Origin: an uncultured Clostridia bacterium
Lineage (GTDB): Bacteria; Bacillota; Clostridia; TANB77; CAG-508
NCBI GenBank assembly: GCA_944387425.1
Contig: CALXEV010000016.1
Location: 1 to 37,305, forward strand
DNA length: 37,305 nt
Direction of reading: 5' to 3'
In this document: one piece after another, positions 7,638-17,400 of the stretch
Numbering within the stretch: the stretch's first letter is position 1
How the letters are laid out: every line of letters starts with the position of its first letter
Made by a program: the position numbers and the translations under genes
The notes under the pieces: model-generated
Told to the model about the DNA's origin: nothing
Databases searched by the model: none
The model's input: only the letters and a program-made list of their open reading frames with translations

Positions 7638-8336
7638 ATGGATAAAGTAATTATAGGCATTGTAGCAAAGCATAAAAAGAATAATGATACTAGAACAAAT
7701 GGTTTAATTAGAGATGAAGTAAAACAAGCAATTTTTGATAATGGTGCAATTGCAATAGCAATACTTTCACCAAATGATAAAATTCAATATTGCGGGGATG
7801 ATTGGAAAACATGTGAACAAAAAATAAGAACAGAAGAAATAATAGAACAAATAAAATTATGTGATGGAATTATTTTGCAAGGTGGTACAGAAAATGAAGC
7901 TTATGAATATTGGATTGCAAAATACTGTTATGATAATGATATTCCAGTTTTAGGTATATGTGCAGGGCAAAATTATATAGTAGGAGCTTTAGGTGGAAAA
8001 ACTACTTTAATATCAAATCCTGAAAAACACATGAGAGAAAATGATATATATGTACACAGTATAAAAATATTAAGAAATTCAAAATTTTATAAAATAGTAG
8101 GACAAGAGGAAATTATGGTAAATTCCAGACATAAAAGAACAGTTTTAGAATGTCCAAAATTAGATAAAGTTGCATTTGACGAAGATGGTCATATTGAAGT
8201 GGTAGAGGCTAAAAATAAAAGTTTTTATATGGGAATTAGATTTCATCCAGAGAGTTTATATAAAGTTGATAAGAAAATGAATAACATTTTTGTTGAATTC
8301 ATAAAAATGTGTGCTAATAAAAAGACACAAATATAA
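7638..8336 (+). CDS. class I glutamine amidotransferase, peptidase C26 (PuuD-like)
   Basis: 232 residues. The triad is visible: nucleophile Cys108 in LGICAGQN, and His203 and Glu205 in RFHPES. GIILQGGTE (about residues 77-85) is the usual turn before it, and MVNSRHKR matches the 'VNS.H' box of gamma-glutamyl-gamma-aminobutyrate hydrolases. Enzymes of this family hydrolyse a gamma-glutamyl amide bond (for example in putrescine catabolism) or strip gamma-Glu from other amines. No polyamine genes are nearby, so the substrate is open. It is the last gene before the terminator at 8360. A good AGGAGAT site precedes the ATG. Confidence 0.85.
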   Translation: MDKVIIGIVAKHKKNNDTRTNGLIRDEVKQAIFDNGAIAIAILSPNDKIQYCGDDWKTCEQKIRTEEIIEQIKLCDGIILQGGTENEAYEYWIAKYCYDNDIPVLGICAGQNYIVGALGGKTTLISNPEKHMRENDIYVHSIKILRNSKFYKIVGQEEIMVNSRHKRTVLECPKLDKVAFDEDGHIEVVEAKNKSFYMGIRFHPESLYKVDKKMNNIFVEFIKMCANKKTQI

Positions 8337-8359
8337 AAATGATACTGGTAAAACACAAA

Positions 8360-8387
8360 GAGGGTTCCTAAAACAGGAACCCTTTTC
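8360..8387 (+). terminator. rho-independent terminator
   Basis: GGGTTCCT (8362-8369) and AGGAACCC (8375-8382) form a perfect stem with loop AAAAC, followed by TTTT. It ends the MFS-to-amidotransferase row. Confidence 0.85.
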
Positions 8388-8485
8388 GCAATTATTTTTC
8401 AATACAAAAAAATTTTCAAAAGATTTAAACTTTTTAAAGTGTAATAATATCTAATATAATATACAAAGAAAAAAGGAGTTTAACT

Positions 8486-9319
8486 ATGAAGAAAAAAATA
8501 ATATATTCATCTTTAATGCCATTAATAATTTTAATAACAATAGGTTGTTTTATTGGAAATAATATACTTGAAAAAAATAATACTCAAGAAAACAACAATG
8601 GGCAAGACTCAAGTGCAATTGTTTCAGACGAACCACAGGATGAGCCACAGAACGAGCCACAAAACAACCCAAACGACGAATCTCAACAAGATGAGCCTAA
8701 ACAAGAGGAACCACAAAATGAAATTCCAAATAATTCTCCTAATAATAGCAACACTCAATTTAATAGTTCGGTAGCATTTATTGGAGATTCTAGAACGCAA
8801 GGATTTATTATGTATAATGGATTAAAAGATGTACAAGACTATTCATATATTGGACTAATGGTTGATACAGCAGTCACGAAGAAATTTGTTAAAACCAGTA
8901 ATGGAGAAAAGATTACATTACTGCAAGATATGGCAAACAAAAATATCGAAACTGTATATATAATGTTGGGAGTAAATGAACTTGGGTGGTCATATCCACA
9001 AGTTTTCAAAACAAAATATGGAGAGTTAATAGATGAAATAAGAAAAATAAAACCAAATTGTAAAATTTATGTACAATCAATAATTCCAATGACAAAAAGC
9101 AAGAGTGAAACAGACAGGATATTTAATAATACAAATGTAAATACATTCAATAATTTAATACAAGAATTAGCAAAAGAAAAAAATGTGACATATTTAGATG
9201 TTAAATCTGCATTAGTTGATGCAAATGGATATTTACCAGAAGAAGCAAGTAGTGATGGTGTTCATGTTGATAAAGAATATTGTAAAAAATGGTTTGAATA
9301 TTTAAAAAATAATTCTTAG
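8486..9319 (+). CDS. membrane-anchored SGNH/GDSL hydrolase
   Basis: 277 residues. An N-terminal hydrophobic segment (residues 5-24) anchors it outside; ITIGC resembles a lipobox but lacks a clean -3 Leu. Residues 30-92 are a low-complexity linker of Glu/Pro/Gln/Asn with EPQNEPQ repeats, suited to crossing the cell wall. The catalytic domain follows: block I FIGDSRTQG with Ser102, block III GVNE (Asn164), and block V DGVHV with Asp257 and His260. Such domains add or remove O-acyl groups on wall polymers. It heads a row that also contains SigV/RsiV, MBOAT and DHHW genes, so a role in surface O-acetylation or deacetylation is likely. Shine-Dalgarno AAAGGAG. The upstream -10 (TATAAT, 8455-8460) is good but no convincing -35 is seen. 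Confidence 0.8.
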   Translation: MKKKIIYSSLMPLIILITIGCFIGNNILEKNNTQENNNGQDSSAIVSDEPQDEPQNEPQNNPNDESQQDEPKQEEPQNEIPNNSPNNSNTQFNSSVAFIGDSRTQGFIMYNGLKDVQDYSYIGLMVDTAVTKKFVKTSNGEKITLLQDMANKNIETVYIMLGVNELGWSYPQVFKTKYGELIDEIRKIKPNCKIYVQSIIPMTKSKSETDRIFNNTNVNTFNNLIQELAKEKNVTYLDVKSALVDANGYLPEEASSDGVHVDKEYCKKWFEYLKNNS

Positions 9320-9339
9320 AATTATAGAAAGGATAAAAA

Positions 9340-9822
9340 ATGAAAAAGAAAATAGGAATAATTTGTATAATAATATTAATTATCTTAATAGGATTAGCAA
9401 TAATGGTTATTAAAGAAAAAGATAAAAATATAGAAATCAATATTGAAGATTTAGCTAGTAAAATTGCAGAAACAAACGCATTTGAAGACAAACTAGAAAA
9501 AGTAGATTCTGAAATGATTATGGAAAATTACAATTTTTCTTCTGATGAGATTGAAAAATTAGTTTCATATCAAGGAAGTGGAGCTTCAAGCGAAGAAATA
9601 GTAATATTGCAAGTAAAAGACAAAAGTAAATTAGACAGTGTAAAAGAAAAAATAAATACTAGATTACAAGAGAGAAAAGAGGCATTTGAAAGTTATTTAC
9701 CAAAAGAGGTTGGAAAAATAGAAAATAATATTTTAATAGTTAAAGGAAATTATGTGATTTTATGTATATCTAATGATAATAAGCAAGTTAATAATATATT
9801 AAAAGACTCAAATTTGTGGTAA
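9340..9822 (+). CDS. DUF4358-type membrane-anchored protein
   Basis: 160 residues: one N-terminal membrane segment (residues 5-24) and an extracytoplasmic domain containing AFEDKLEKVD, YNFSSDEIEKLV, GSGASSEEIVIL and VKEKINTRLQERKEAFESY. This is the pattern of DUF4358, which I recall beside SGNH and MBOAT genes in gut Firmicutes. Molecular role unknown. It lies 20 bases after the SGNH gene and 40 before the sigma factor gene, so it is almost surely co-transcribed with them. Confidence 0.7.
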   Translation: MKKKIGIICIIILIILIGLAIMVIKEKDKNIEINIEDLASKIAETNAFEDKLEKVDSEMIMENYNFSSDEIEKLVSYQGSGASSEEIVILQVKDKSKLDSVKEKINTRLQERKEAFESYLPKEVGKIENNILIVKGNYVILCISNDNKQVNNILKDSNLW

Positions 9823-9862
9823 AATACTAATGGTTATTAACAAGTAGAAAGGACAAAGAATA

Positions 9863-10357
9863 ATGGCACATGTAGCTCAAGAAAAACTAATAGAATATAT
9901 AAAAGAAAATCAAGAAAAATTGTATAGAATAGCATACACATATACTAAAAATCAAGAAAAAGCATTAGATGTTGTTCAAGAAGCTATAACAAAATCTTTA
10001 GAGAATATAAACAAATTAAGACATGAAGAATATGTAAAAACTTGGTTTTACAGAATTCTATTAAACGAAGCAATTAAAGCATCTAAAAATGATAAGACTT
10101 TTGTGGATTATGATTCTGTAGAAAAAGAGCTACATATTAATAGCCATGAAAATGAACTTGTGGAAAAAATTGATATATATGAAACTATACAAAAGCTTAA
10201 TGAGAAACTAAAGACAGTTATAATACTTAGATTTTTTGAAAACCTAAAAATAGAAGAAATTGCCTATATTACAAAAACAAATTCTAATACAGTAAAATCT
10301 AGATTATATAAAGGCATGGAGGAAATCAAAAAAGAAATTGAAAGGAGAAGTTTATGA
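9863..10357 (+). CDS. sigV: ECF sigma factor, SigV-like
   Basis: 164 residues. Region 2 spans about residues 18-80: LYRIAYTYTKNQEKALDVVQEAI is the core-binding and -10 recognition helix pair, and YVKTWFYRILLNEAI is region 2.4. Region 4 spans about 110-160, with LKTVIILRFFENLKIEEIAYI and NTVKSRLYKGMEEIK as its helix-turn-helix. Size and motifs are those of group 4 sigma factors. The next gene overlaps by four bases and is an RsiV-type anti-sigma, so this is the SigV branch, which answers lysozyme-like envelope damage in Bacillus. The symbol is by analogy. No TGAAAC-type SigV promoter was found upstream, so autoregulation is not shown. Confidence 0.8.
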   Translation: MAHVAQEKLIEYIKENQEKLYRIAYTYTKNQEKALDVVQEAITKSLENINKLRHEEYVKTWFYRILLNEAIKASKNDKTFVDYDSVEKELHINSHENELVEKIDIYETIQKLNEKLKTVIILRFFENLKIEEIAYITKTNSNTVKSRLYKGMEEIKKEIERRSL

Positions 10358-11223
10358 GTATATTGAAAAAAGCTAAAAAAACATATGATTCAATAGAAAT
10401 TCCGCAAGAATTAGAATATGTTGTTAATAGAACCATACACCAAAATAAATCGCAAAAAATAAATGAATTAAAAATATGGTTCAAAGGTGTTACTGCAACA
10501 ATTGCAACAACATTTACATTATTTATCATACTTCTAAATACAAATGAAAGCTTTGCAAAGGCTATGGAAGAAGTACCTGTAATAGGGAGCTTAGCTGAAG
10601 TCTTTACTGTAAGAGAATATAAAGAAGAAAATGAAACAGACCTTATTGAGGCCAAAATTCCAGCAATAAAAAATACTGGAAATACAGACTTAGAAAAAAG
10701 AATTAATTATGAAATTTCTTCAAAAATAAATGGAATTATAGAAGAAGCCAAACAAAGAGCAGAGGAATATAAAGAAGCGGTTCTAGCGACTGGAGGAACT
10801 ATGGAAGATTATATTCCTACTCAAATAAATGTAGATTATGAAATAACTTATCAAGATGATAAATTAGTTTCATTTGTAATTACAAAAAGTGAAAGTTTTG
10901 CATCTGCTTATCAAGAACAATATTTTTATAACATAGATATTGAAAATGGTAGAGAACTAAATTTAAGAGATGTGCTTGGAGAAAATTACAAAGAAATAGT
11001 AGATGGAGAAGTAAATAAACAAATAGAGGAAAGAATGAAAGCAGATGAGAATAATCTTTATTTTACAGCTGATGAAGGTGGATTTTTAGGAATAGAAGAT
11101 GAGTATCATGATTTTTATATTGATGAAAGTAAAAAAGTTACAGTAGTATTTCAAAAATATGAAATAGCACCTGGTTATATGGGAATACAAAATTTTGAAA
11201 TTCCAAATGATTTAATAATTTAG
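10354..11223 (+). CDS. rsiV: RsiV-like anti-sigma factor (DUF4163/DUF3298)
   Basis: 289 residues. A short cytoplasmic sigma-binding part (1-45) is followed by one membrane helix (about 47-65) and an outer domain. Just after the helix comes NESFAKAMEEVPVIGSLAEV. AKA is an AXA signal-peptidase-like site, placed where RsiV of B. subtilis undergoes site-1 cleavage. The outer part contains VREYKEEN, then DYEITYQDDKLVSF, SAYQEQYFYNIDIENGREL and YEIAPGYMG, the DUF4163 plus DUF3298 arrangement of RsiV. In the known system, lysozyme binding to this domain permits cleavage and releases SigV. ATGA overlap with the sigma gene couples translation. Followed after 44 bases by the MBOAT gene. Confidence 0.8.
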   Translation: MSILKKAKKTYDSIEIPQELEYVVNRTIHQNKSQKINELKIWFKGVTATIATTFTLFIILLNTNESFAKAMEEVPVIGSLAEVFTVREYKEENETDLIEAKIPAIKNTGNTDLEKRINYEISSKINGIIEEAKQRAEEYKEAVLATGGTMEDYIPTQINVDYEITYQDDKLVSFVITKSESFASAYQEQYFYNIDIENGRELNLRDVLGENYKEIVDGEVNKQIEERMKADENNLYFTADEGGFLGIEDEYHDFYIDESKKVTVVFQKYEIAPGYMGIQNFEIPNDLII

Positions 11224-11267
11224 GTGACAGCTAATTCCTTTCTCAAATTAGGAAGAAGGAGAAAACA

Positions 11268-12671
11268 ATGGTATTTAGCAGTATTGTATTTTTATACATT
11301 TTTTTACCAACAATGCTTTTAATATATTTTATCGTTCCAAAAAAATTTAAAAACTTAGTAATGATAATAGCTAGCTTTATATTCTTTGCTTGGGGAGAAA
11401 TAAGATATATTCCAATAATGCTAATTTTAGCGGTCATGGACTTTTGGTGTGGAAACAAAATTAATAAATACTGGAAAGATAAAAAGAAAAAAAGACTATT
11501 TTTACTAATAGATGTAGGAGTAAATCTACTAATATTGTTCTTTTTTAAATATGCAGATTTTATAATATCAAGTATTAATGGAGTAACAGGATTAAGTATA
11601 CCTCTTTTAAACATACCATTACCAATAGGGGTATCTTTTAATACATTCCAATCATTATCATATATTATTGATGTATACAGAGGAACAGTAAAATGTGAAA
11701 AAAGCTTTTATAATTATTTAACATATACTACTTTATTTCCACAAATTATTGCAGGACCAATTGTAAGATACGAAACAGTTGATGAAGAATTGGTAGATAA
11801 AAAAATTAGTTTAGACAATTTTTCTTTAGGAATGAAAAGATTTATTATAGGACTTGGAAAAAAAGTATTAATTGCAAATAATATTGGAGCTATGTGGAAT
11901 GTAATAGAAACAGGGACATTTGGAGAAATGACAGTTCTTCTATCATGGGTAGGAATCGTTTCATTTGCATTACAAATATATTTTGACTTTAGTGGTTATT
12001 CTGATATGGCAATTGGACTAGCTAAAATATTTGGTATGGATTTTGATGAAAACTTTAATTTTCCGTACATTAGCAAAAGTATCACAGAATTCTGGAGAAG
12101 ATGGCATATCACATTAGGTAAGTGGTTTAAAGATTATATTTATATTCCACTTGGAGGAAATAGAAAAGGATTTATAAAACAAATAAGAAACATATTAGTT
12201 GTATGGGCACTTACAGGTGCATGGCATGGAGCTTCATGGAACTTTGTACTATGGGGTATGTATTTTGGAGTAATATTAATAATAGAAAAATTATTTATGT
12301 TAAAGGTATTAGAAAAACTACCAAAAGTATTTGAACATATTTATACTATTTTATTAGTATTAATCAGTTGGGTAATATTTGCATTTGAAGACTTAGGTCA
12401 GGTAAAAAATTATTTGGCTACAATGTTTGGATTAAACGGAACAAGTTTTATAAATTCAGAAGCAATATATTACTTAAAAAATTATTTAGTAATAATTATA
12501 ATTGGTATTGTATGTAGTATTCCAATTTTAAAACTTAAAAGAAAACGAGAAAACAAAAAAGAAATAGGAATTTCTATTATTTCAAGTATTGGTTATGTTG
12601 CGATTGTTCTACTTAGCACAGCAAGTCTAGTAAATAATAGTTTTAATCCATTCTTATATTTTAGATTTTAG
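11268..12671 (+). CDS. MBOAT-family O-acyltransferase (PatA/AlgI/DltB-like)
   Basis: 467 residues with around ten or more membrane helices. The start VFSSIVFLYIFLPTMLLIYF is typical of this family. The middle has FDFSGYSDMAIGLAKIFG, FPYISKSITEFWRRWHITLG and DYIYIPLGGNR. WALTGAWHGASWN holds the catalytic His320. Members move acetyl groups across the membrane to a partner that acetylates alginate, peptidoglycan or other wall polymers. The partner here is the DHHW protein 17 bases downstream. Position after rsiV suggests that the SigV response turns it on. A short inverted repeat (CTAATT/AATTAG) lies between rsiV and this gene. Ribosome binding site GAAGGAG. Confidence 0.9.
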   Translation: MVFSSIVFLYIFLPTMLLIYFIVPKKFKNLVMIIASFIFFAWGEIRYIPIMLILAVMDFWCGNKINKYWKDKKKKRLFLLIDVGVNLLILFFFKYADFIISSINGVTGLSIPLLNIPLPIGVSFNTFQSLSYIIDVYRGTVKCEKSFYNYLTYTTLFPQIIAGPIVRYETVDEELVDKKISLDNFSLGMKRFIIGLGKKVLIANNIGAMWNVIETGTFGEMTVLLSWVGIVSFALQIYFDFSGYSDMAIGLAKIFGMDFDENFNFPYISKSITEFWRRWHITLGKWFKDYIYIPLGGNRKGFIKQIRNILVVWALTGAWHGASWNFVLWGMYFGVILIIEKLFMLKVLEKLPKVFEHIYTILLVLISWVIFAFEDLGQVKNYLATMFGLNGTSFINSEAIYYLKNYLVIIIIGIVCSIPILKLKRKRENKKEIGISIISSIGYVAIVLLSTASLVNNSFNPFLYFRF

Positions 12672-12688
12672 CTTATAGGAGAAAGCAA

Positions 12689-13819
12689 ATGAAAAACAAA
12701 ATATTTTTTGCTATATTCATGATTGTTTGGATAGCAATAATTATAATTAATTTCATATGGCCAAAGCAAACATTTTCACAAGAAGAAAATAGGATGCTTG
12801 CTGTTATACCAAGATTTACATTTGAAAGCTTTGTTGATGGAGAATATTTAAATAAAGTAAATGACTATATTAATGACCATTTTGCATTTAGAAATATTTA
12901 TTTAAAACTTAATTCTTTGTGGGAAGTAAATGTATTAGGCAAAAAAGAAAATAATGGGATATACATAGGAAAAGATGGATATTTATTTGAAAAATTTGAA
13001 TTTGGAGAAGAAGAAAAGAAAAATGTAGATAAAAATATTAATACAACTTCTAATTTCGCTCAAAAGATGAACGAAAAAAATATATCAACTTATTTTATTT
13101 TAGTACCTAATTCTATATATATAAATAGTGATAAGTTACCAGCCAATGTAGAAGTGGCAAATCAAAAAGAAATTATTAATAATATATATGAAAATGTAAA
13201 AAATACAAATAATATAAATGTTACAACAGCATTAGAAGTAGAAAACAAAAATAAACCTCTTTATTTTAAAACAGATCATCATATGAATAGTGATGGTGCA
13301 TATATGGTATATAATGAATTCTGTAAAAGTGCCAATATACAGGCTATCCCTTTACAGAACTTTACAAGAGTAACTTTAGCTAATGACTTTTTAGGAACAT
13401 TTGATTCTAAAGCACAAATAATAGGACAAACTTCTGATGAATTATTTGTATATCAAAATGAGCAAAATACTAATATTGAAGAAGCAATATATGATAAAGA
13501 AACCACAAAAAATATTTTTAATGAAACATATTTGGAAGGTAAAGATAAATATTCATATTTCTTAAATGGAAATAATAGTAAAGCTATTATAAAGACAAAA
13601 ATAGATAATAATAAAAAATTACTTGTAATAAAAGATTCATATGCTCACATTATGTCGCAATTCTTATGTGAAAATTATAGTGAGGTACATTTTTTAGACC
13701 CTCGATATACTAATTTTGATTATGAAGACTATGTAGAAGAAAATGGAATAACTGAAGTTTTATTTCTTTATAATGTATCCAACTTTTTGTCAGATACAAA
13801 TGTTGAAAATATTTTTTAA
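12689..13819 (+). CDS. DHHW/AlgX-AlgJ-like acetyl-transfer partner protein
   Basis: 376 residues. One N-terminal membrane segment (6-23) is followed by ENRMLAVIPRFTFESF and DYINDHFAFRN, the usual start of DHHW proteins. The catalytic residues of the AlgX/AlgJ/PatB SGNH-like fold are present: KTDHHMN with Asp196, His197 and His198 (the family's final Trp is Met here), and VIKDSYAHIM with Ser317 as candidate nucleophile. It should take acetyl groups delivered by the MBOAT protein and place them on an extracellular polymer. Last gene of the six-gene row; no clear terminator follows, but the next transcription unit has its own promoter at 13837. Confidence 0.85.
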   Translation: MKNKIFFAIFMIVWIAIIIINFIWPKQTFSQEENRMLAVIPRFTFESFVDGEYLNKVNDYINDHFAFRNIYLKLNSLWEVNVLGKKENNGIYIGKDGYLFEKFEFGEEEKKNVDKNINTTSNFAQKMNEKNISTYFILVPNSIYINSDKLPANVEVANQKEIINNIYENVKNTNNINVTTALEVENKNKPLYFKTDHHMNSDGAYMVYNEFCKSANIQAIPLQNFTRVTLANDFLGTFDSKAQIIGQTSDELFVYQNEQNTNIEEAIYDKETTKNIFNETYLEGKDKYSYFLNGNNSKAIIKTKIDNNKKLLVIKDSYAHIMSQFLCENYSEVHFLDPRYTNFDYEDYVEENGITEVLFLYNVSNFLSDTNVENIF

Positions 13820-13836
13820 AAATATTCCCAATATGC

Positions 13837-13865
13837 TTGAAAACTTGTATTTATTATCCTATAAT
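13837..13865 (+). promoter_or_regulatory. promoter of the solenoid-protein operon
   Basis: TTGAAA (13837-13842), a 17-base spacer and a perfect TATAAT (13860-13865), 75 bases before the start at 13940. Confidence 0.7.
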
Positions 13866-13939
13866 ATTTATAGTATGAAGGAAACAGATGTATATTTTTC
13901 ATGATAAAATGAAAGTGAAATATTTTAAGGAGAAAACAA

Positions 13940-14392
13940 ATGAAAAATACAACAAACCAAGCATTTAGTGAAACATATGATGTTATTAATCATATGAGTA
14001 AAGAAATGCAAGAAAAAATACCAAAAAGTTTTATAAATTTAATTAAAGAAAACAGAGATTTAGATTATAAAGTTAATATAGATTATTCAAAAGATATAAA
14101 AGAACAATTATTAAAAGAAACTAAAATAATACTTTCTCTTGTTTATAGAGATTACTTATGTAGTAGTGAGAAAAGAGAAGAATTATTAGCTCTTGACATA
14201 GAAGAAATTAGAAGAGAAGAAAAAAGCTCTCAAGAAAAATATAAAATTGATTATGATAGTAGAAAAAAAGAAAAACTTCAAGATGTAGAAGAGCTAAAAA
14301 ATAAAGAACAAGAAACTTTACCTATAAAAGTAGAAAAAGATAAATGGTACATAAAAATAATTAATTTTATAAAGAAAATATTAAAAAGATAA
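13940..14392 (+). CDS. unknown 150-residue charged protein
   Basis: No signal peptide or membrane segment. The N-terminal ~85 residues look like a folded domain (NQAFSETYDVINHM, EKIPKSFINLIKENRDLDY, LLKETKIILSLVYRDYLC). I recall relatives of this beginning as unannotated proteins in gut Clostridia, without a function. From about residue 85 it becomes a Lys/Glu-rich coiled region and ends in a basic amphipathic helix (WYIKIINFIKKILKR) that could sit on a membrane or nucleic acid. It lies 16 bases before the solenoid gene with a shared promoter, so the two products probably work together. Ribosome binding site AAGGAGA. Confidence 0.7.
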   Translation: MKNTTNQAFSETYDVINHMSKEMQEKIPKSFINLIKENRDLDYKVNIDYSKDIKEQLLKETKIILSLVYRDYLCSSEKREELLALDIEEIRREEKSSQEKYKIDYDSRKKEKLQDVEELKNKEQETLPIKVEKDKWYIKIINFIKKILKR

Positions 14393-14408
14393 TTTAAACG
14401 AGGTACAA

Positions 14409-17400
14409 ATGGAAAATAGTGATATTGATGTATTAATAGGAATGTTAGAAGATGGTATAGATGCAGGCTATGATGAATATGATGATATAACTTATTATAA
14501 TTTTAAAAGGGAATATGAATCATCTAATGAAATTAAAAGTTTGCTAGATAAAATAGGAGTAAAATATAGAAAAGAGTTTGATGACGATTTAGATGAATTT
14601 GATTTGTCCGACGAAAATTTAATAATAGATTATGGTGAAGAACAGAAAATTAAAGATTGGCTAAAATCTAATAAAAAACAGTTAATGGAATATTTAAAAA
14701 CAAAAGACAAAAAAACAATAGGAAGATTTGCATTAATATTTGGAGAAGCATTAGATGAGGATTTATTAAAAGAAATTATAAATAGTTATAATATTGAGCA
14801 AGATGAATTTTACAACTATGACGAATACGATAAATTTGGACTTGATCGTTACCAAAGAGGGAAAATACTCACTTTTATAAAAGATTCAGAATATTTAAAA
14901 TATGCTTTAAAAAATAGTGAAGACTTAAATATAAATATTGATAATTTTGTATATGTACATATATTAAAAAGTATAAATGATGTTAGTCAAATAAAAAGTT
15001 ATATAGAAAAAGCAGAATCTCACAACAATTATGGTATAGTAGAATTAGTAATAAGTTTGAATGAACCTGATTATACAAAAAAAATAATAGAAGAAAGAGA
15101 AAAATATGGTCTTGATGAAATTGCTATATTAGAATTGTTAAAAAATTTAAATGACCATGAATTTATAAAACAAATAATAGAAAATACAGAACAATACGCC
15201 ATTGATAGCTATTGCATAGTGGAATTATTAAAATACTTGAATGACCACAAGTATATAAAACAAGTAATAGAAAGTAGAGAGCAATATGGTGTTAATGATG
15301 CCAATATAGTAGAATTGTTAAAATACTTAAAAGACCATAAGTATATAAAACAAGTAATAGAAAATGCAGAAAAATACGCCATTGATGGGCATTATATAGT
15401 ACAATTATTAGAATACTTGAATAATCCGGAGTATATAAAACAAATAATAGATAGTGAAGATCAACACGCCATTGATGGGCATGATATAGTAGAATTATTA
15501 AAATACATAAATGAACCAGAGTATACAAAACGAGTAATAGAAAATAGAGAACAATACGGTTTAGATGTTGGTAATATATTAGAATTATTAAAAAGTTTAA
15601 ATAATCCTGAATATATAAAACAAGTAATAGAAAATAGAGAACAATATGGCGTTAATGGTAATGATATAGTAGAATTATTAAGATACTTAAAAGACCCTGT
15701 GTATATAAAGAAAATAATAGAAGCTAGACAACAATATGGTTTAGATTATAATAATATATTAAATATAATACCATATTTAGATGACATCGAATACTCAAAA
15801 AAAATTGTAAAAGAAATAATAGAAAATAGAGAGCAATATGGTATTAATAATCGTGAGATAGTGTGGCAAATAAAAAATTTAAATGATCTTGAATATGCAA
15901 AAAAAATAATAGAGAATAGAGAACGATATGGTCTTGATGAATATGATGTAATAGAAGTATTAAAGAGTTTTAAATACAATACAGATTTCATAAAAGATTG
16001 TATTAAAAACAGAAAAAAATTTAACTTAAGTGGTTTGGAAAAAAAATTATTTGGTTTAGCTATAGAAATAATGAATAAAGATACATTAAAAGAAATAATA
16101 ATAAATAGAAAAGAATACGAATTAAGTGCTGAAGATTTGAAAGATCTTGCTTTTGAAAATTTTAGTGGAGAGGAATTACTTGAGTTCATTGATAAAGAAG
16201 TAAGTGAGATTTATAGGAATAAGTATGCATCTATTGAGTTTATAAAAGAGAATATAAGTAGATTTTTAGAGATTGAGGGAGTAAGCACAATAAAAGATGT
16301 ATTATTTCAAATGTCAGAAAAGAACGAAGAAATATTTAAAGGAAATTTTGATATTCTTAATGAAAGATATATTAATATACTTGGTGTAGAAAAAGTAAAC
16401 CAAATTTCTTGTTATTTTGATATAGCAAATATAGTGCGAGGGTTAAATGATGGAGAATTACGACTATTAGGAAAAGTTTTAGACAAGTATATGGATATGA
16501 CTAAAGGAGAGGAATGGACACCACTTGCAAAAAAAATACTAGAAAATATAGGTAGTTATAAAGAGTTAGTTTCTAATTTAAAAGAAAATGAAAATATTAG
16601 TATAGATAAACTTATACCAATATTAATACATTCAAATAACTTTGATATAAAGACTATAGAAGATGTAGAAAATTTTCAAGAAATAAAAAGAAAAAAATGT
16701 GAAGAATTAATAAATGGAGAAGCAGTAGAAGAAAAGCAAAAAGCTGTACTTTTAAAAGTATTTGGACAAGGAATGAGAGAGACTAAAAAAATAATTTCAA
16801 GATATGGAGAAGATATAGATGAAATAGAAGATGAAGATTTAAAGGCTTATATGAAAAGTTTACAAGAAATTTTAAAAATTAAAAATCCTGAAGTTTTAAA
16901 AGAAATATTTGAACAAGTAGAGGAATTAGAAACAATAAATCCATTACTTATGGAAAGAATGCTCAAAACAGAATATTGTAAATTATATAATGGAGACTTA
17001 TTTAATTTAAAAAATGCCGAAAAATTACCCGACGGAGAAAATGTATATAATGCAGGAACTGATTTTAAGATGATAATAACTTCTGTTGGAGCATTTTATA
17101 CTAATAATAGTGTTATTGATTATAAAAAAGATTGGAATAAACCTAAAATTGGTTCACAACACTTTTGTGCATCATATATTAGAAATGATATGCTAGGACA
17201 TGCACCAGTTCCGCATATATGTTATGGTTTTTGTGAAATGGCAGAAGATTCTTTGATGCTATCAGGACCAATGGATCTTGCCTCTTCAGGTGTATCTTTT
17301 GAATCAACTGCTAGAAGAAATGAAAGATATTTAGCACCAAATAACCAAATAGCAAAAACAATACGATATAATGAAATGGACTTTAGGCGAATACAAAAAG

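Noticed and set aside
15072..15983. Regular 90-bp repeats suggestive of a CRISPR or non-coding tandem array
   Set aside because: The repeats keep one reading frame inside a long gene, the whole unit repeats with no unique spacers, and the translated units make good helix pairs.
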